The notes under the pieces: model-generated
What the model was told of the DNA's origin: nothing
Database searches by the model: none
Seen by the model: the letters and a program-made list of their open reading frames with translations, nothing else
NCBI GenBank assembly: GCA_963693085.1
Contig: OY856412.1
Coordinates: 1,131,506,244-1,131,570,243 of the forward strand
Direction of reading: 5' to 3'
Source: Alisma plantago-aquatica
Lineage: Eukaryota > Streptophyta > Magnoliopsida > Alismatales > Alismataceae
Length of the DNA stretch: 64,000 bases
Program-made: the position numbers and the translations under genes
Part shown: one piece after another, positions 22,204 to 34,989 of the stretch
Numbering within the stretch: the stretch's first letter is position 1
How the letters are laid out: every line of letters starts with the position of its first letter

Positions 22204-24169
22204 AGGAGCATGTGCATGCTCCAAACTTCTTGGAGATCCTAAGGAGATTCGAGGAGGAGAACCCTAAAGAGGAATGAATACCAGAGGTGATACTGGATGA
22301 GGGATTGGGAGATCCCTCATGGGTGAGAGAGTAAAGGAGAGCAGCAGATGCACATCGAGGTCAGAAAATGAGAGGTAGAGGCATCACAGATGTCACAACA
22401 GCCCACAACGAACGCATATGACATGTCCACTATACATGCGCAGTTGGAGGGCATCTAGAGCACACAAGACAACATATTGAGAGCCTAAGAGGACATTTTG
22501 AGGGCACATGAGGGTTTCCAGTGTACCCAGGATGATATGTGGTTAGACCATCAGAAGATTCACTATCAAGTCAACCACATGTATCGGTTTCAGCACACCC
22601 AAACCCAGAGGAACCCCCATTGGGGGGAAGATTGGTGGAGCACACTATTAGCATATCAGGATAACTACCCACCTCCATAGTCAAACTACTAGGTTCCTAC
22701 TATCATCATCCTCCACCACAGGGAGGACCACCACTGGAGCCACCACAGTTATCATCTACCCTATCACTCCTATACGTTAGTGTCATGCTGAGGACAACAT
22801 GACTCAAAAGTTTGGGGTGGTAGGGTGGTATGTCGCTTTTCCCATTTCACTCTTTTTTGCATTTCACCTGCCATTTAGTTTTGTTTTCTTATTTGTTTTG
22901 TTTCTCTTTCTATATAGATTAGATTTTACATGCCTTGTATGCTTTCATGTCATGTAATTTACTTTCTGTCAATGTTTGCGAAAATTTAAAAAAAATTGCT
23001 CTTTTTGCCATGCATTGTACATCATGTATATTTTTTGGTGATTTTTGCATGTTTTAACTAGTATTTTCTTATTTCCTGCTTTATTTTTCATACTGAAGGC
23101 TAAAATGTGATTGAAGGCCACTTGGCACCGTTTTGACCAATTTTGCCCAAATTTAGAAATTCTTGCCTAAAAGTGTGTTCTAACCCAATCTCTACTTATT
23201 TGATTGAAAATGATGACCTTGTACAAATGCAAGTGAATTATCATGGTTTATTTCTAAATGGTCTCAATCTTGACTTTTTACATGCACATCACCTCTCTTA
23301 TGCTTGTGAATTATTTGGTCGAATTGTGATTGAATCAATCCACAAACGCTTTGAGTGTTTTAGAATCTCACGATAGAAATGTGGATTTAATATTACTCAT
23401 TCATGTAATATGTCATTGCTTGATGAAATTGTTGAAGTAACTTTCATGCAGGAGATCTCATGTTGATGTCCACACTAGTAACCCCTCTTTGAATTGACAT
23501 TTCTTCCACCATCTTCTTACCTCTCCGCCACATGAAGGATGCCAAAGTGCACACAATCAGCCTTGGACTCCCCCAAAAATTTGGGGTGGTCATATCCATA
23601 CCCCCCGCTTCACTCTCATCATCATGTGCCCTATCTACACAAAGGGCATAGAAAAAGAAAAAATGCAAAAAGAAAATAAAAGATGCTCATTTTAAGAGTA
23701 TCTAAATAAAGAAAAGATGTGTAATAGCACTCCAAACTCTTACCGCAACCCTTTCTTCCTTTTGCATGCCCATGGAGCTAGGAAACATCAAACCTAGCTC
23801 ATTTTGCCCTTTTTCATAGCCACGTGGGTTACTTAGTGTGGATGGACATATGAAATTGGAAGCACGAATGTAAAATAGAAATACTAGTCATTTATTACCT
23901 TTGCTACCATGAAACGGTTTACCCAAGAGTGTTATGACAACCATATGGATTGATTGTGTTTTCTATGCTCTATATTTGTAGTTTGCAGGCTCAGTGTGCT
24001 AATCATGATTGTTTCTAAAAGAGGAGAGGAGATAGGTGAAATGTGTGTACTTAGTCATCCTTGAGCCCATTTAGTCAATATTTACCAATTGCATTGCATT
24101 TTACATTTCTTGATGTGCAAAATTTGTAGAGAGATTGAGTTGGAGCATACTTGAGGACACATATGTTTT
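22204..24169 (+). other. 3' untranslated spacer of Athila copy A
   Basis: About 2 kb between the env-like ORF and the polypurine tract. It aligns by eye with 31163-33144 of copy B over most of its length (for example the CCAATCTCTACTTA and AATAGCACTCCAA blocks), so it is a standing part of the family and not a later insertion. The first 480 bases keep an Asp/Gln/His-rich reading (CATATGACATGTC and GCAGTTGGAGG in both copies), possibly an eroded extension of the ORF. No other gene is seen. Confidence 0.6.
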
Positions 24170-24182
24170 AAGTTTGGGGTGG
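24170..24182 (+). other. Polypurine tract of Athila copy A
   Basis: AAGTTTGGGGTGG immediately before the 3' LTR; copy B has GAGTTTTGGGTGG in the same place. Confidence 0.75.
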
Positions 24183-24504
24183 TGATTCAGTCCTATTTTA
24201 GGGCTTCATCTTGTATGATATTGCATTCGAATCACATCTATACATGTTATATTACATGTTATTTACCCTAATATGCATATTTGTGTAAAATGTACTTATT
24301 GACATTATTTGCATGTTTTTTAGGCATTTGGACCACGCTTGGATGGAAGAGAGAGAAGGAGTGATCCAAGGGTTTCTATACCCTTAGATAGGCCTAAAGT
24401 GAAGTCTGGGGCTCCCTCAACCTACCCCTAGTGGCCAAATCTCCATTGAAGAAAAGATGTCCAAGAAAATCCAAGGAATCAAGTCAAGGTGTTGCAACAT
24501 AGAC

Positions 24505-24895
24505 CACCACAAACGTGGTGCCTTAGAACGGTCGTGTTGGCTCATCCAAAATCAACATAGTCACATTGAAGTAAAGCAGGAATCACCACGGCCATGCCAC
24601 TCAAAATGGCTATGGTGGACTGACCCAGGATGACCATGCCACCTTGCATGGTTGTGTGGCATTTGATGCAAAATGCTCTTGGAGCAAAGAATAGGTATAT
24701 TCATCCAAGCCACCACGTCCATGGTGACCACCATGGCTATGCTACACTTGCCCCACCATGATTGTGGTGACCACGACAGCCATGCTACTTCGTGTAGAAA
24801 TTTGATCAAGTTACTATGATTTTCCCCATTTCTCACCTCGGTCATTCCACACGACCATGATTGTTCTTACCCCTTCCCACCACCACGGTCGTGCT
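24505..24895. repeat. Palindromic CACGRYCGTG array in Athila U3 (3' LTR)
   Basis: Around ten units, such as GAACGGTCGTG, CACGGCCATGCC, ATGGCTATGGTGG, CACGTCCATGGTG, CATGATTGTGGTG and CACGGTCGTGCTAC, more decayed than in the 5' LTR but in the same order and distance to the TATA box. Confidence 0.72.
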
Positions 24896-24970
24896 ACTCA
24901 CAAAAACCTAGCTACTTTTGCACTGCATTTCCCACTTTAATCCTACTTGACCTATTGCTTCCCCCACACC

Positions 24971-24978
24971 TATATATA
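24971..24978 (+). promoter_or_regulatory. TATA box of Athila copy A 3' LTR
   Basis: TATATATA after CCCCCACACC, in line with 3743-3750. Confidence 0.6.
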
Positions 24979-26579
24979 CCTAGGTGGCAACTAGAGAACG
25001 AGGTTAGCTACCTTCTACCACCTCATAGCTCCCCATTTTTGCCCCTTAGCTATTTCACTCAATTTCCACCTCCATTTCACCAATTACACCACCAAAACCC
25101 TAGTTTCCTAGTGTTTTGACCCTATTCCACCACCATTACATGCCCTTGCACCTTGGAGAAAGGAGGAGGACATCTTGCAACAGCTAAAGAAGAGGATTAC
25201 TCCATCTACACCAAGCTTCGTGGCTTATTCTACCTCTTTCTCCTTTATTTTTGTATTTTGCATTTCCATTAGTAACTAGGCCCCTTGGGTGGGATGTTTG
25301 GGGTCAAAAATGTTACTTTGATAGCATGTTGGGGGGAATGATATGTACAGATTGTCATTTCATTTGCTAATGATTATGTTCTATTTCTTTCTCACTCTCA
25401 TGAATTGCTTGTTGGTTTGTACTCAAATCACCTAGGAATTTAGGGAAATTTCTTATATGTGTGAATTTTGGGATTCGATCCTAGGTTCAATTCATGGATC
25501 CCTAGCTAGCCACCCATCTTCCTACATGCAATCCAATTCTCCTAACCCTAGTTGAGAGATCTAAGTAGCTAGTTTAGATGAATTTAGTGTGTTTGGCATG
25601 GAGCTTTCTCAATGCTAGAATATGGGTGATGGGAGGCCTAAAACCTCACTTCCACTCCCATTACTAACCTCATCCCCTAATCTTCCTAAGATAATCTAAC
25701 CTAGAAACCTAGACATGTTTAGACTCTAATTGAATTACACCTAAACCCTAACACAATTGAGCCTCGCAAGGGTAGTAGGGGGTGTTAGGGACTAGTTCCC
25801 CTATACACAACCTAGCATATCCATGGCCACTTAGTAGTTTAGGATAATTCATTAGAATCTAGCTTTTTGTTTGGTTTTATAATCTAAATGAAAGAATAAT
25901 GTTCACATGTCACATCCAACCTAATTGATAACTGCATTTCCCAAACATTCCACACACCCCTTTATTGCTTTAAACCCTAATTACCTTCTTGCTTAAATAG
26001 TGTTATCTTAGTTAGCTCCTTATTTTCTTAGTTAGATTCTTGCCTTGTTCTTGCTTTGTCCTTGCTAGTTCAGGTCTTTAGTTGCTCTTTTGCCCTATTT
26101 TCTAGTTTAGAGTAGAGTCGACTCCTTTTTTCTTGCCTTAGTGTAGATTGTTCCCTTCTTGCCTTTCTTGCTTACCTTGTTTTTTCTTGCTCAGTGGAAT
26201 TATTATCTAGGGTTAACTTAGGTTTTGATATTGTTTTCTTTCCTTTACTTGCTTTCTTGTTCAACCCTTGGTGTAATCAATCAAATCAACCTTTAAACCA
26301 TTCAACCCTAGACTCCAAAGTAGGAACCCAAGCCAAAAACTAACCTAGCTCTAGTGCCCCCTTTTCTTCCTGTGGATCGACCATATACTTTCCGCCCTCA
26401 TATACTATGACATGACCTTGTGCTCTTGCAAGTGTAGTGTTTTTAGCAAAAGTAGGTGTGTAGGTTTAGGTCCTTATAAATTTTGAAAGTTAATCCACCC
26501 ATGTGTTGTTTGCTCGTAGAGTTGCATCTAGTCAAATTCCAATTGAGTAGTGTGTAACACCATTGGCAGAAACACACCA

Positions 26580-26584
26580 CATAT
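26580..26584. repeat. Target-site duplication CATAT, right copy
   Basis: Matches 2978-2982; follows the terminal CA of Athila copy A. Confidence 0.9.
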
Positions 26585-27553
26585 CACATTGTCAGTGAAT
26601 GTCCATAACTAACTTATGACATCACATGTAGAGATTGGTGCCTAGTCGCACATCACTGCTACCTAAGTGAATGGAAAGTTGGAGAACAACTTCAACCTAC
26701 AATTTTTGTAAGGTGTTGCAGTGATTGTATAGTTCCTTTGTCTCTGATATCCAGGATGAACTTGAGGCATGGAATCATCATCCTCCCAACGTTCAATCTG
26801 TGTTCCTTGAACCAAGAGAAGATTGTCTGAGATTAAGTGACCTCAATATCATATATTGATTCACATGTGCATGTGCATGTGTTGCTCAGTCTCACTTATC
26901 AAGTGGCCAGGATATCATACTCCAGTAGGAGGGACAAATCCCTTCTCTATCACTCACAGTCTATCCTCATGTGTCAAAGTCACCCAATCATCACCGTTAT
27001 AACTACCCATATTTTAGGATTGCAATTGATGATGTCAAAGTGTACCCAACAACATGTGATGAGTCCAATGGTTTTAGGTCTTAGAATAATAATCACCACC
27101 TTTACTATGAGAGATGACTATGACTACCAATAGTGGTTTCCATGTGTCACTCTAAAGATGGGTTTGTCTGATGCACGATTCCCTAACATGTATCTGTGTG
27201 CTTGGTTTGATATTGCCATATCATGACTAATGAGATTTAGTCATTAACCAACCCATATTCTTATGTGTTATTGGTGTCTATCTACCTTACACAGTAACAA
27301 CATACTAGGGACATTATAAGAATGTACATACTCTTAGCATTCGTATGATCTCATTCTCCAAGTCACATACTTGAAGACATACATCATTGAGTATTGTCAT
27401 TCTTTAGACATTCATAATGTTTCCTCATTATCTCACAATGAAATGAAACAGAATGAATTGAAAGCTTGCCTTTATGGGTATTAATCAAATCCTTTATGGT
27501 ATATACCATGTAAATCATCACATGATTGGCTCTATTGGCATACCTTACTAACA
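26580..27553 (-). mobile_element. Copia 5' LTR, outer (distal U3) segment
   Basis: Continuation of the copia LTR broken at 2982. It aligns with 41790-42736 (for example TGGAGAACAACTT, GAGGCATGGAATC, AGGATATCA, ACATGTGATGAG and CATGATTGG blocks). It ends ...TTACTAACA at 27553, matching ...TGCCAACA at 42736, which marks the outer LTR terminus. Athila copy B integrase begins right after. Confidence 0.82.
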
Positions 27554-27555
27554 CC

Positions 27556-28984
27556 ATAAACCTCTTCTTTCTTGACCCCACTCAAAAGCCATGGTACAAG
27601 CACATAGCCAAATTTTTGGCGAGTGGAAGGGTACCAATCACATGGACTAGAGAGGAAAGTAAGAGGATGTTTACTATGGTAAAGAATTACATGTGGGATG
27701 ACCCACATCTCTTCAAGTATCATCCTAATCAATCCATAAGAAGGTGTGTCCCCGAAAGTGAGTAGAAAGAGATCCTCTCCATGTTCCACTCTAACATTTG
27801 TGGAGAACATTTTGGTGGAAAACATACAGCCACTAAAGTTATTCAAAGTGGATTCTATTGTCCAACATTGTTCACAGACTCTAATGAATATTACAAGTGC
27901 TTATTGAAGTGGCAAACGGTGGGCACTATCTCAAAAAAGGGATGTGATGCCTCTCTAACACATTCTAGTGGTTGATGTGTTTGATGTTTGGGGTATTGAC
28001 TTTATGGGTCTGCTTCCCCCCTCTTTTGGATATGTGTACATCTTGGTGGTTGTTGACTACTTCTCCAAGTGGATTGAAGCAGTTCCTACAAGGACCAATA
28101 ATCACAAGGTGGTATGTGACTTTGTCAATTCTAACATCTTTATCCGATTTAATGTGCCAAGGGCAATGATTAGTGATGGCAGAAGCCACTTCATTCATAG
28201 AACCTTTGAAGGTTTATTGAAAAGACATGGTGTGAACCATTGTGTGGCTACTCCTTACCACCCTCAAACTAGTAGTCAAGTTGAGTTGGACAATTGGGAG
28301 ATAAAGCTCATTCATGAGAAGATGGTGAGATTGAACCGCAAGGATTGGTCTCTATGCCTTAATGACGCTTTATGGGCATATAGAACAACATTCAAGGCCC
28401 CGATTGGCATCACACGATTCAAGTTTGGATATGGTAAGAGTTTCCATCTACCCTTCGAGATGCAACACAAGGTGTTATGGGCTTTGAAATCTGTGGATAT
28501 GGATGTAGATACCACCATAGTAAGAAGGAAGTATCATCTCCATGAGTTGGAAGAGATGAGGCATGAATCCTATGAGTTGTCAAAAAGCTACAAGGAGAGA
28601 AAAAAATTCTTGCATGACAAGTTTTGATCAAAAAGAAGAGTTTTGAGCCCGAACAATGGGAGTGGATGTACAATTCAAGGATGAAGTTCTTTCTCGGAAA
28701 GCTTAGGTCTAGATGGCAAGGACCTTATCTAGTCAAGAACGTGTATATATTCGATGCTATCATGATATGTGAGAATGATGGAGTAAAGGAATTCGTGATC
28801 AATGGATAAAGATTGAAGGTCGTTGTTGAAGTTGGTCTGGACAAGGTGAATCAAATTTTTGACATTTTGATGCTAGTTGAGGAACACCCAGTTGATGAAG
28901 AGATGTTCTTAATTGCACATGAAAGAGACATCTATTACAAAGATTCTTGGAAGGTTCTGAGAGGATGATTGAATAAAAAATCAA
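27556..28984 (+). pseudogene. Athila pol: integrase
   Basis: The N-terminal part (27556-27765) reads KPWYKHIAKFLASG, then WDDPHLFKYH and SIRRCVPE. The zinc-binding region keeps its His residues (FHSNICGEHFGGKH) but the second Cys of the C-x2-C pair is replaced by Trp (CLLKW). The catalytic core lies in a 219-codon open frame (27968-28627): Asp in VWGIDFMG (27998-28000), Asp in MISDGRSHF (28175-28177) and Glu in SSQVELDN (28283-28285), an exact DD35E spacing. [11 protein letters not shown] and the GKSFHLPFE block follow. After a stop at 28625 the C-terminal domain reads RMKFFLGKLRSRWQGPYLV. This enzyme inserts the element DNA into the genome. Confidence 0.92.
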
Positions 28985-29639
28985 TAAGCCCGAATGAAGG
29001 CATAAAATTTAGCGCTAGTGGGGGACCCCCATGTGGTTTGAGATTCTCAAAACCTTCTTATTTTGTTACATTTTTATTCTTCCAAGAACACACACACTTG
29101 TGTTTAATAAATTTTTTTACTTTTGTGATGAGACATGTGAAATAGGTAAAAGTTTGAGAAGTAGGGTGAATTTCAATGAAAAGTAATGATAAAATATCAA
29201 GTGGATCAAATTTATTGATTGGATTATGAATGATTGAGAGAATTGAAAGTTTTGGAGAGTTTTTGAACTTAAGATAGTCAGCATGGCTATGGTGGCACGG
29301 AATTTCCGTGCTGGAACGGTCATTTTTAAAGTCAAATTCTCAAGTTTTGGGTTTGTGCTTACCAACACAACCATGTTGACGCTTCTCCAGAATAGCCATG
29401 CTAGATTAGACCCACAACTTAAGTCACCTAACTTTTTCTCCCCCAGCACAACCCCCTTCTCAATTCACCCGAGAAGCATGCCCATTCTAAGGAGAACAAC
29501 AATTAGGGTGACCTTCATTCACCCCCAAATCACCTCCTCCTCCCAAATTCTAGATTCAAGCACCCTCACCCTCCAATCATCTTCCCCTACATCCAGCTCC
29601 ATTTTCCACCCTCCATCATCCCCTATTTCTCCACCCACA
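28985..29639 (+). other. Spacer between integrase and env-like ORF (copy B)
   Basis: Non-coding by appearance. It holds the GTGGGGGACCCCC block, a TTCCAAGAACACACACAC stretch shared with copy A, and a palindrome cluster at 29279-29402 (CAGCATGGCTATGGTGG, GGCACGGAATTTCCGTGC, CAACACAACCATGTTG, GAATAGCCATGCTAG). A Pro/Ser-rich open frame (29283-29840) overlaps the start of the env-like reading. Confidence 0.6.
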
Positions 29640-31162
29640 CAAGATTTTTTCCCAAACTCGCCCAAGGTGCGAAAACAACAGTTGCTCCTCCATTTTCCAC
29701 CAAATCCACTGCAAAGATCAAGAAGGTTGGGAAAACAATTAAGAAAGGGTTTGAAGGTGGCATCAAAGCCATCACCAGAAGCAAGGGTCAATCAAAGAAG
29801 GGCACCCCACTGTCAAATAACCCAACACCATCTCCATTAAACTCCATCTCCGTCTCTTTTCAAAGGTCGGCGTTGATGAGTGGTTCTCATCTCCAGTCTT
29901 CCTCGAGCCACCATACCTCATATCCAAGCTACAAAAACCCCGAGGAAGAGGAGGAGGAAGAAGAAGAGATGGACAACATGGTTGGTTCAGTTGAGGTAGA
30001 AACATCGGCTCAAGAAAGAAGAACCAAGAAAGTTGATGCAGCATCATCTTCGCAGTTGCCTCCACAACCTACCCTAGCAAGGCACTGCACCTCCTCAATG
30101 CACCCACATGTCACACAACAACCCGCTCAATGAAATTTTTTGATAGAAGAAGATGATGTTTCTCCAAGTGAGATGGTGCCCTTGAACTTGGACACAAGTT
30201 CAGGGTCACATACATATCAAGAGGAAGATGCGGATGACACTAAGAGTGAAGAGATGGAGGATAAGTCGGTTGATTTTTCATCAAAGTTGGAGGTGATCCA
30301 GATGAAATGGGCTGGGAAATAGCCTGAGGGAGCTACATATGGTAGAGGGACATCAAGGAGAGTGCTTATGAGACCTCTCCACCCTGAATGCACAATAAGA
30401 AGAGTGATTCCCACTAGATATGCATGTATGTCTACCATGCAAGCTATGGGGATCAACTTTATGTTCAAAACTAAAATGGAATGATGTGGGTTATTCAAGT
30501 TTTTTACTGAGGTTGAGGAGACCTACCTTGAAATAGCCCATGAATTTTTTGGGTTACTGGAGAAAGTTTAACATAGAGGAGAAGATGCCATATGGTTCAG
30601 ACTACATGATTCCACACACGTGCTCAGAGCCTCCCAACTCAATGAAATTGTTTCTCCCACTCTAGCTATGGCAAAGAAATTTAAAGAGGGGAGACTTGAC
30701 AAGAATGGAAAAACAAGTTATTTGAATATGTGGAAGACTTTCACAGGCCAAGAGATTTTTGTTGTAGGAAAATCAAACACCAGCAAAGTGCATAATCCAT
30801 TTATCAGATATTTGCAGAAGGTCTTAGCAAATACCATCTTCGGCCATTATGACAATCGAGTCTACTATTCACATAAGGATTTGTTTGTGATGGTAGCAAT
30901 AGAAAGTGAAGGCTTTGTCAACATAGGAACCATGGTGATCGACCACCTAAAGATAATCCCCTCAAAAAGAAAAAAAACCATTCATCATGGGGGGATAATC
31001 ACCACAATTTCCAAAGTGGTAGGCAGCAACTTAGAGGGACTTACTAAGGTAGAAGGTATAAAACTCATTGATTTAAACTACCTAGCAAGATCCCAAATGA
31101 TCTCCCTAAAAAACAACAAGATTTTCTACATCTTGAACCTTGGGTATCTAGGCACACTCTAG
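29640..31162 (+). pseudogene. Athila env-like ORF (copy B)
   Basis: The start is not fixed; a Lys-rich reading (KKVGKTIKKGFEGG, SKGQSKKGTPLS) begins about 29670, followed by a Ser/Pro stretch and a Glu-rich acidic run (29940-29970). The frame is broken by stops at about 30133, 30322 and 30482. Conserved blocks: PLHPECTIRRVIPTRYACMS, FFTEVEETYLEIAHEF, LRASQLNEI, TSYLNMWKTFTGQEIFVVGK, VLANTIFGHYDNRVYYSHKD, LFVMVAIESEGFVNIG and NYLARSQMI. The last 180 codons (30620-31162) are fully open. No convincing transmembrane helix or signal peptide is visible. The family is known only as the extra ORF of Athila-like elements; its function is unknown. Confidence 0.78.
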
Positions 31163-33144
31163 AATTCCCATATCATACGAGTCCCTTGCTTACAGATGTG
31201 GGACCAATGAATGATTTTTTTGGGGTTGATATCAAAGTGGGAGGAGGACAATCCAAGAGAAGGATATAGGATGCCACCAGTTGATTTACCTAAGGAACTA
31301 GGGGAGATAGATGTACCCGAGCAACATTGTGTTCTTGAGAAGCCCCACCACACACGACAGAGAGAGGATGACTTAGATGTGCAGCCACCTCCAAAAAATG
31401 CATATGACATGTCAGCCATTCATGCACAGTTGGAGGCAAAACCATAGACAAAACATGCCATGTGGTTGGATCAACAACAGATGCACTATCAAATCAACCA
31501 CATGTATTAGTATAAGCATGTGCAGGTGCAGAGAAACCCCCAATGAGGGGGGATTTCTGGGGAGACATTTCTGGATATCAGGAGACAAACCCGCCCCCAC
31601 AGGCAGACTATTGGGGCCATTACTACCAACAACCACCTCCACAGGCAAGCCCACCAGCATCAATAGACCCACAATAGGATCCACCATTGTTAGAGCAGTG
31701 GCATCTACCCTATCATTCCTAATATTTTGTTTCATGTTGAAGACAATGTCATTCAAAAGTTTGGGTGGTAGGGGTCATGTGCCCTCTTGTCTCAACTTAT
31801 TTTTATTGTGTTTGTTTCACCCTATTTCACATGATTGTTTGATTGATGGAATAACCCATGTAGTGTAGATTTTCTTTTTCTTGCATTCATGAATACATGT
31901 AGTTCAATTCCATGCATTTTGCATAATTTTTCAAAATTTTGCTCTTTTTTCCTTTCCATGCCATGAATTGCAGTTTCATGTAGATTTTGGTAATTTTTTT
32001 GTGATTTAGATATTATTTTATTTCTTAATGCTTTTTATTCCATGAAGTAGGTTTGGATGAGATTTAAATGTAAATTGGCACCATTTTGGCCAATTTTTCC
32101 CAAATTTGAAATATTTGACCGAAAAGTATGTTGTGACTCAATCTCTACTTAATGAATTGGAATTGTTGATCTTCAATAAATGCACGAAAAAACTCTCATA
32201 TTTTATTGCTAAATGATCTTTATTGTAGAATTTTTACATGTGAATCACCTCTCTTACGATTGTGAATGTTTTGGTTAAATTGTGAATTGAGCAAGTTATG
32301 AACACTTAGTGCCTATGGAATTACAAGATAAAAAATATGAATCTCATGTTGTTCACTCATGTGGTGTGATATTATTTGATGAAGTGTTGGATTAGTTTTG
32401 ATGCCGGAGATTTTGTGTTGAGAACCACACTAGAGACCCCTCTTTGACCCGACTCTTCTTTCATCATCTTCATACCCCTCCGCCTCATGAAAGGATGCCT
32501 AAGTGCACACATTTAGCCTTGGACACCCATAAAAGTTTGGGGTGGCCATATATACATCTTCCCACTTCACTCTCACCACTGTATTCCCCACTTACACCAA
32601 GGGCCAAGAAAATAAAAAAAGAAAAGAAAAGAAAATGTAAAAAAAAGATGTTCCTATTTAAGAGCATCTAAATAAAAGATGAGTGTTCTATGTAATAGCA
32701 CTCCAATCTCTTAGCGCAATCCTTTCTTCTATTTTCACACCCATTGATCTAGGAAACATCAAGCCTAGCTCACTTCACCCTTTTTCCATAGCCACATGGG
32801 TCACTTAGTGTGTTTTGAAGCATAACATTGATGCATGAAAATGAAACAACAATCCTGGTCATCTTTGATTAACGCCACAATGAAACGGCCTACCTGGAGC
32901 TACATGAAAGTCATATGTAGGGATTGTGTGTTCTATGCTCTATATTTGAAGTTTGTATGCTCAGTGCTCTTTTTATGAATGGTTTATGAAAGTGGAGAGG
33001 AGAGAGGTGGAACACATGCACTTAGTCACTTTTAAGCCCATTTAGTCAATAATCATATTTTGCAATGCATTTGTCATTCCTGCTTGTTGAAAGAAACTGA
33101 AGAGAGAGATTAAGTTGGAGCATACTTGAGGACAAGTATGTTTT
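31163..33144 (+). other. 3' untranslated spacer of Athila copy B
   Basis: Matches 22204-24169 of copy A by eye. Short open frames at 31211-31447 and 31377-31868 are the His/Gln-rich continuation of the env-like reading or chance. No further gene. Confidence 0.6.
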
Positions 33145-33157
33145 GAGTTTTGGGTGG
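33145..33157 (+). other. Polypurine tract of Athila copy B
   Basis: GAGTTTTGGGTGG, just before the 3' LTR. Confidence 0.7.
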
Positions 33158-33449
33158 CGATTCAACCTATTTTAGGGTTTCATCTTGTGTTTTTTTACAT
33201 CTTAATCACATCAAAACATTGTAGACTGCAAGTTATTCCCTCAATATGTATCTTTCCATCAAATGCACTTATAGACTTTCTTTGCATGTTTTTCTGGTAC
33301 TTCGACCATGTATGGATGAATGAGAGAGATAGAGGGGTCCAAAGAAGACCCCATAGCTCCCCCCAACATACCCCTAGCGGACAAGGGTCAAGCTCAAGCA
33401 AAGGCGCCCATGGATTTCAAAGAATGGACTACAAAGTGCTATTGAAGAT

Positions 33450-33850
33450 CTCAGCACAGTTGTGGTGCCAAGGAACAATCATGCTCACTACTGCTAAAAT
33501 CATAGAGTCAATGCAAAGATCACCATGCTATAGCAAAAGCCCCAGAATTGTCGTGCTAGCCAGCACGGTCATGCTAAGAAGCCCCCAGAACGGTCGTGCT
33601 AGCCATCACGTCTGTGCTACCAAAAATTAAAGTAGCCATTCCATGCAAAATGACCTCCAACTCAACTCGCCCACCATGATTGTGCTACCCAGCACGGTCG
33701 TGCTACCTAGCCGCACTATGGCCATGCTACCAGCCTCCATTTCCTCACTTTCACGTTGTAAATTTACCTCCACCCATCACGGCCATTCCCTACCACCATG
33801 ATCGTGCTACCATATACCCACCACGGCCGTGCTACCCAACATAGCTGGTG
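33450..33850. repeat. Palindromic CACGRYCGTG array in Athila U3 (copy B)
   Basis: The richest array, about fourteen units, with near-consensus copies CAGAACGGTCGTGCTAGC, AGCACGGTCGTGCTACC and CCACGGCCGTGCTACC. The consensus is roughly CAGCACGGTCGTGCTACC. Confidence 0.78.
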
Positions 33851-33930
33851 CTGCCACCTAAAACCCTAGTTTTTCTGCACTATTTTGCTCATTTTACCCC
33901 CACTTACCCTAGTGCTTCCCCACCACTCAC

Positions 33931-33938
33931 ATATATAA
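33931..33938 (+). promoter_or_regulatory. TATA box of Athila copy B LTR
   Basis: ATATATAA, about 80 bases after the palindrome array, as in the other two LTRs. Confidence 0.55.
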
Positions 33939-34989
33939 TAGTGGTGGCCACAACACTAGGTTAGCTAGATCTAGCATTCATTTCCTTCCCTCTTTGCATT
34001 CAAGAGCTCCACCTACCTTCCTCCATTACTCCATATCCACCTCATATCCACCCAAAACCCCTAGTTTTCTAGGGTTTTCACCAGCAACCCTCACCCATTC
34101 ATGACATTTTTGACCTTGGAGGGAGGTGATTCATCTTCTACAACAAGGAGGTGAAGAAGGAGGGTCTTCTATGAGCTACCATGGCCTTCTACCTCTTTCG
34201 TCTTTCCTTTTTTCTCTTTTATTTTATTATAAGTAGCGAAGCTCCCTTGGTGGGCTATTTGGGGGATATAATGTTACTTTGATACCATGTTGGGAGAAAA
34301 TAACTTATAATGAACATATTTCAATTCTATGATGATTGTCTCTTTATTCTATCTCATTTCCCATTATTTCATTTGTGATTTATGCTTTTAAACATGAACT
34401 GCTTGTTGTGTGATGCTCGAAAACACTTAGATTCAAGGGGGAAATGAGTTGTATGTGTCTATCTTAGGAATTGTTCCTAGGTCAACTAGTGGATCCTTAG
34501 ATAGCACCCTATCTTCCTACATACAATTCTCTTCTCCTACAACTACGTGTGAGATCTAAGTAGCTAGTGTAAGGGTGATTAGTGCAATTGCCTAGAGTTT
34601 TTTGAAGGCTAGATGGTGAGTAGCATGCGATAAAACACCCTCATCTCTACTCTCCCTTCCTACTCTTGGCCCTCAATTTCCCTAATAACCCTTACCCTAG
34701 AAACCTAGATTAGTTAAACCCAATAGAAATCCCACCTAGACTTTGGTCCAGTTGAGCCTTGTAAGGCTAGATAGGAGGTCAAAGGGTGTAATTCCCCTCC
34801 CACACTCTATTCTGTCCATGGCCAACCAATATTCTAGGAAAATTAAATTGCATTTGACTATATTGTTTGGTTTGGCAATCTAGAATGAAAATATAACACT
34901 AGTATGCTATATTAACCACCAACTTGGATTCTTGTGATATTCCCCCAAATGGCCCACTCTCCCCATAACTTGCTAAAATCCATCTTGTT

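Larger units (their letters stand above)
2983..26579 (+). mobile_element. Athila-type Ty3/gypsy element, copy A, with nested insertions
   Basis: This is a complete insertion with TG...CA ends, CATAT target duplications, LTRs at 2983-6726 and 24183-26579, a tRNA-Asp-type primer site, a polypurine tract, gag, protease and an env-like ORF in the order of Athila elements. Removing the solo LTR (4316-5680) and the Tekay-like element (11136-21919) leaves about 11.4 kb. RT, RNase H and integrase are missing: the sequence after the protease runs straight into the segment that follows integrase in copy B. It is therefore a non-autonomous deletion derivative. The LTR pair differs at roughly one base in ten over the first 200 bases compared by eye. 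Confidence 0.9.
24183..26579 (+). repeat. 3' LTR of Athila copy A
   Basis: 2397 bp, TGATTCAGTCCTATTTTAGG...GAAACACACCA. It is uninterrupted and so serves as the reference for the insertions in the other two Athila LTRs. It has the palindrome array at 24505-24895 and a TATA box at 24971. Confidence 0.92.
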
